13,217 bases of DNA. Source: an uncultured Clostridia bacterium. GTDB lineage: Bacteria; Bacillota; Clostridia; Oscillospirales; Ruminococcaceae. Positions 11,695 through 13,217 of this stretch are shown in pieces (the stretch's first letter is position 1; each line of letters opens with the position of its first letter). Both the position numbers and the translations under genes were made by a program. The stretch is taken from the NCBI GenBank assembly GCA_947381875.1, contig CANCXY010000072.1:1-13217 (forward strand). The letters are read 5' to 3'. The notes under the pieces were generated by a model. The model worked only from the letters and a program-made list of their open reading frames with translations. It had not been told where the DNA came from and did no database searches.

Positions 11695-11790
11695 TTGCCC
11701 GGTACCAATAACAGTTTATTGACCAGAAAGGAGAAGCGGGATTGAGCAGGGCAACGCGCTAAAGGCGCGGAAAAGGAGACACAAGCTATA

Positions 11791-12366
11791 ATGATACAAG
11801 ATTTGCTTATTGAGTTTCTTTCTCTTTCGGACAATATGCGGTTCGGCTATAAAAGCAGTTTAGGGACTGCCTATCAGGAATGGAAAAAAATCATCGCTGC
11901 GATAACCCAGCCGGTTCCTGAAATTTTCCAGGAAATATATAGCAGGTTTGCAGGAACCTGTAAGGACGTTCCAAATCAAAAATATATAGATTTTATTCCC
12001 GGTTACAGGCTGATACATATCAGGGAGTTAGAAAAGGAATATTACACGCTATTGCATTTGATAAAGGCAGATAATATATATCCTCCGCAAATAAATGTTA
12101 TCGTGCCTTTATTGGCGGATTATTCCTCCTGCTATGTGTGCTATGTGAAAAAGTGGGATGATACAGAGGCGATATTTGCATATTCTCCAGGTGATGGATT
12201 GGTAGAACGCCATTCATCTGTAGAAAAATTTTTTGAAACCATTATATCTTTTTACAAAGAAGAAGTGTATTTTCTGGACGACAAAGGATTCCTTGATTAC
12301 GACTTTGAAAAAGAAGGACTTGTTGGGGGAAAACACAATCCGGACATAGTGTATTGGACAAACTAA
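11791..12366 (+). CDS. SUKH (SMI1/KNR4-like) protein, probable immunity protein
   Basis: A 191-residue soluble protein. The SUKH pattern is visible: PEIFQEIYSRFAGT near 43-56, DFIPGYRLIHIRE (67-79), a helix with YTLLHLI, then INVIVPLLADYSSCYVCYVK (101-120), the strand AIFAYSPGDG, and SSVEKFFETIISFYKE (142-157). SUKH-family proteins in bacteria commonly neutralise polymorphic nuclease toxins, including toxins from neighbouring cells; no toxin gene is in the window. GGAG lies 12 nt upstream of the ATG, a long spacing, and is preceded by a CGCGC/GCGCG hairpin (11755-11769). The gene converges on the GNAT gene, 29 nt away. Confidence 0.8.
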   Translation: MIQDLLIEFLSLSDNMRFGYKSSLGTAYQEWKKIIAAITQPVPEIFQEIYSRFAGTCKDVPNQKYIDFIPGYRLIHIRELEKEYYTLLHLIKADNIYPPQINVIVPLLADYSSCYVCYVKKWDDTEAIFAYSPGDGLVERHSSVEKFFETIISFYKEEVYFLDDKGFLDYDFEKEGLVGGKHNPDIVYWTN

Positions 12367-12395
12367 ATAGAGGCCCATCCTTCCCCGCATAATGT

Positions 12396-12830
12396 TCAGG
12401 GAAAAATGCACCTCATAAAAACATATCCATCTTCAATGGTATCGGAAAAGCAAAAGCCCTGCTTTTTCCAAAATTCCTGCGCGGCAGTGTTTTCCAGTTT
12501 GACAGGCGCGGAAATTTTGCGGGCGGCATAGGTGTTCCGCAAGTAGTCCATACAGCACTTTGCAGCCTTTGTCCCCAGCCCTTTCCCTTGAAAAGTGGCG
12601 TCGATTAGAAAATTGATGATCTGATAGTTTTCCTCTCCCACATACATGGAGACAAACCCTACCATGACACCATCACTGTAGATAGCAAAGGGCCTTGTGT
12701 CCTGATAATAGACCCATGCTTCCGCCAGGGAGTAAGAAACGGGGTCGACAAAGCTGCTGTCCTGAACGCCCGCGCACAGGCTCAGGCATTGTTGATAATT
12801 GGCCTCGGTGATCTCCCGCAATTCTATCAA
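12396..12830 (-). CDS. GNAT acetyltransferase, spermidine/spermine acetyltransferase-like
   Basis: A 144-residue GNAT-fold enzyme. IELREITEANYQQCLSL opens the domain. PFAIYSDGVMVGFVSMYVGE (48-67) forms the central strands. FLIDATFQGKGLGTKAA (74-90) holds the acetyl-CoA loop QGKGLG (81-86), and NTAAQEFWKKQGFCF is the C-terminal motif. The SFVDPVSYSLAEAWVY segment (26-41) resembles BltD/PaiA-type polyamine acetyltransferases, but the substrate is uncertain. The start is set at TTG 12830, with GGGGGG 7 nt upstream and the typical IELREI beginning. The longer GTG start at 12869 would add 13 residues that do not fit the family and has no ribosome site. It is on the same strand as the SDR fragment, 63 nt downstream. 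Confidence 0.85.
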   Translation of the reverse strand: MIELREITEANYQQCLSLCAGVQDSSFVDPVSYSLAEAWVYYQDTRPFAIYSDGVMVGFVSMYVGEENYQIINFLIDATFQGKGLGTKAAKCCMDYLRNTYAARKISAPVKLENTAAQEFWKKQGFCFSDTIEDGYVFMRCIFP

Positions 12831-12893
12831 AAAAGCGCCCCCCAAAAATGGCAGTTTGACAGTTTTCACAGACGAAACACACCATTATTTATG

Positions 12894-13217
12894 TTATATT
12901 TGAGGCCCCCCGGATTCGCTCCGGGGTTTCTTTCTGTTGTGGAAAAGGAATTCGTGGAAGGGGCGGGATGATTCACTTTCCTTTTCAACGATTTGAATAT
13001 AGTAATCTATCAAATCATATATCCAATCAGATAATGACGAAAATGTAAAGCCTGTTTTTTTGGCTTTTTCGGTATTTATACTATATTCTGGTGTGCCATT
13101 ATAGGGGGCATTTTCACCATCTTCTGAAATTTTTGCTGTTGCTCCTGTTTTCTTCTCAACATATTCGATTATTTCTTTAATAGAAATCGTCCCATCTGAA
13201 CTTCCATTTATTGCACC
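12894..13217 (-). CDS. SDR-family NAD-dependent epimerase/dehydratase, C-terminal part with odd tail
   Basis: The frame is open from the right edge of the window to TAA at 12894-12896, giving 107 residues. ISIKEIIEYVEKKTGATAKIS (11-31), APYNGTPEYSINTEKAKKTGF (37-57) and LSDWIYDLIDYYI (62-74) match the C-terminal end of extended short-chain dehydrogenases that modify nucleotide sugars. The Rossmann half and active site lie outside the window. After about residue 80 the protein continues for about 27 residues (SESSRPFHEF, then KKPRSESGGPQI) through a GC-rich hairpin. This looks like read-through past a lost stop rather than native sequence. The coding sequence is AT-rich like the nearby small genes. 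Confidence 0.8.
   Translation of the reverse strand, partial: GAINGSSDGTISIKEIIEYVEKKTGATAKISEDGENAPYNGTPEYSINTEKAKKTGFTFSSLSDWIYDLIDYYIQIVEKESESSRPFHEFLFHNRKKPRSESGGPQI
12908..12938 (+). terminator. Terminator-like hairpin inside the SDR reading frame
   Basis: CCCCGGA (12908-12914) pairs with TCCGGGG (12920-12926) around TTCGC. TTTCTTTCTGTT follows on the plus strand. No plus-strand gene ends here, since the GNAT and SDR genes are on the minus strand. On the minus strand the hairpin is followed by GGCCTCAAATAT, a poor tract. It may be a leftover terminator from rearranged DNA or a weak terminator of the SDR transcript. Confidence 0.45.

Noticed and set aside
12900..12930. tRNA 3' end or integration site
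   Set aside because: The minus-strand GGAGCGAATCC loosely recalls a T-arm, but there is no acceptor stem, anticodon arm or CCA in register.

Overview
The window looks like chromosomal DNA of a GC-rich anaerobic Firmicute, most likely an Oscillospirales/Ruminococcaceae-type gut clostridium. The grounds are clostridial protein families (MATE pump, MalY/PatB aminotransferase, KDPG aldolase with a VOC tail, ECF sigma factor with a DUF4179-like anti-sigma factor), strong purine-rich ribosome binding sites, and hairpin-rich dispersed repeats between genes. The taxonomic guess is inference. The first 45 bases are not genomic: positions 13-45 are an Illumina read-1 adapter, so the left edge is an assembly or library artefact.

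Layout. 46-402 (-): N-terminal 119 residues of L-lactate dehydrogenase, cut by the adapter. 403-720: gene-free, with a structured repeat (family 2) and a long hairpin behind the anti-sigma gene. 721-2155 (-): anti-sigma factor and ECF sigma factor overlapping by 8 nt. 2156-2455: gene-free, with hairpin array copy A and a possible sigma promoter. 2456-2929 (-): YbaK-type tRNA deacylase. 3055-3744 (-): an unnamed HExxH protein with two CxxC pairs. 3745-4063: gene-free, two divergent promoters. 4064-5275 (+): MalY/PatB C-S lyase/aminotransferase. 5276-5473: terminator hairpin and array copy B. 5474-6868 (-): MATE transporter. 6869-7225: gene-free, eda promoter and structured leader. 7226-8182 (+): KDPG aldolase-VOC fusion. 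8183-8488: gene-free, array copy C and the best family 2 copy. 8489-9520 (+): 2-keto-3-deoxygluconokinase. 9521-9856: gene-free, degenerate family 2 copy, minus-strand terminator and array copy D. 9857-10666 (+): M55 D-aminopeptidase.

From about 10667 the composition becomes clearly AT-richer. An imperfect nested hairpin (10690-10753) is followed by three small plus-strand genes (108, 136 and 191 aa). The last is a SUKH (SMI1/KNR4-like) protein, and the trio resembles an immunity-gene cassette without its toxin. A GNAT acetyltransferase and the C-terminal end of an SDR epimerase/dehydratase-like protein follow on the minus strand.

How the genes work together. KdgK phosphorylates 2-keto-3-deoxygluconate and Eda splits the product to pyruvate and glyceraldehyde-3-phosphate, giving the lower half of a hexuronate/Entner-Doudoroff route; lactate dehydrogenase may then reduce pyruvate. 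The sigma/anti-sigma pair is a self-contained stress-response switch. The least explained content is intergenic: two families of structured repeats whose stems change in sequence while the pairing is kept, one of them a modular array of four or five hairpins joined by conserved linkers.
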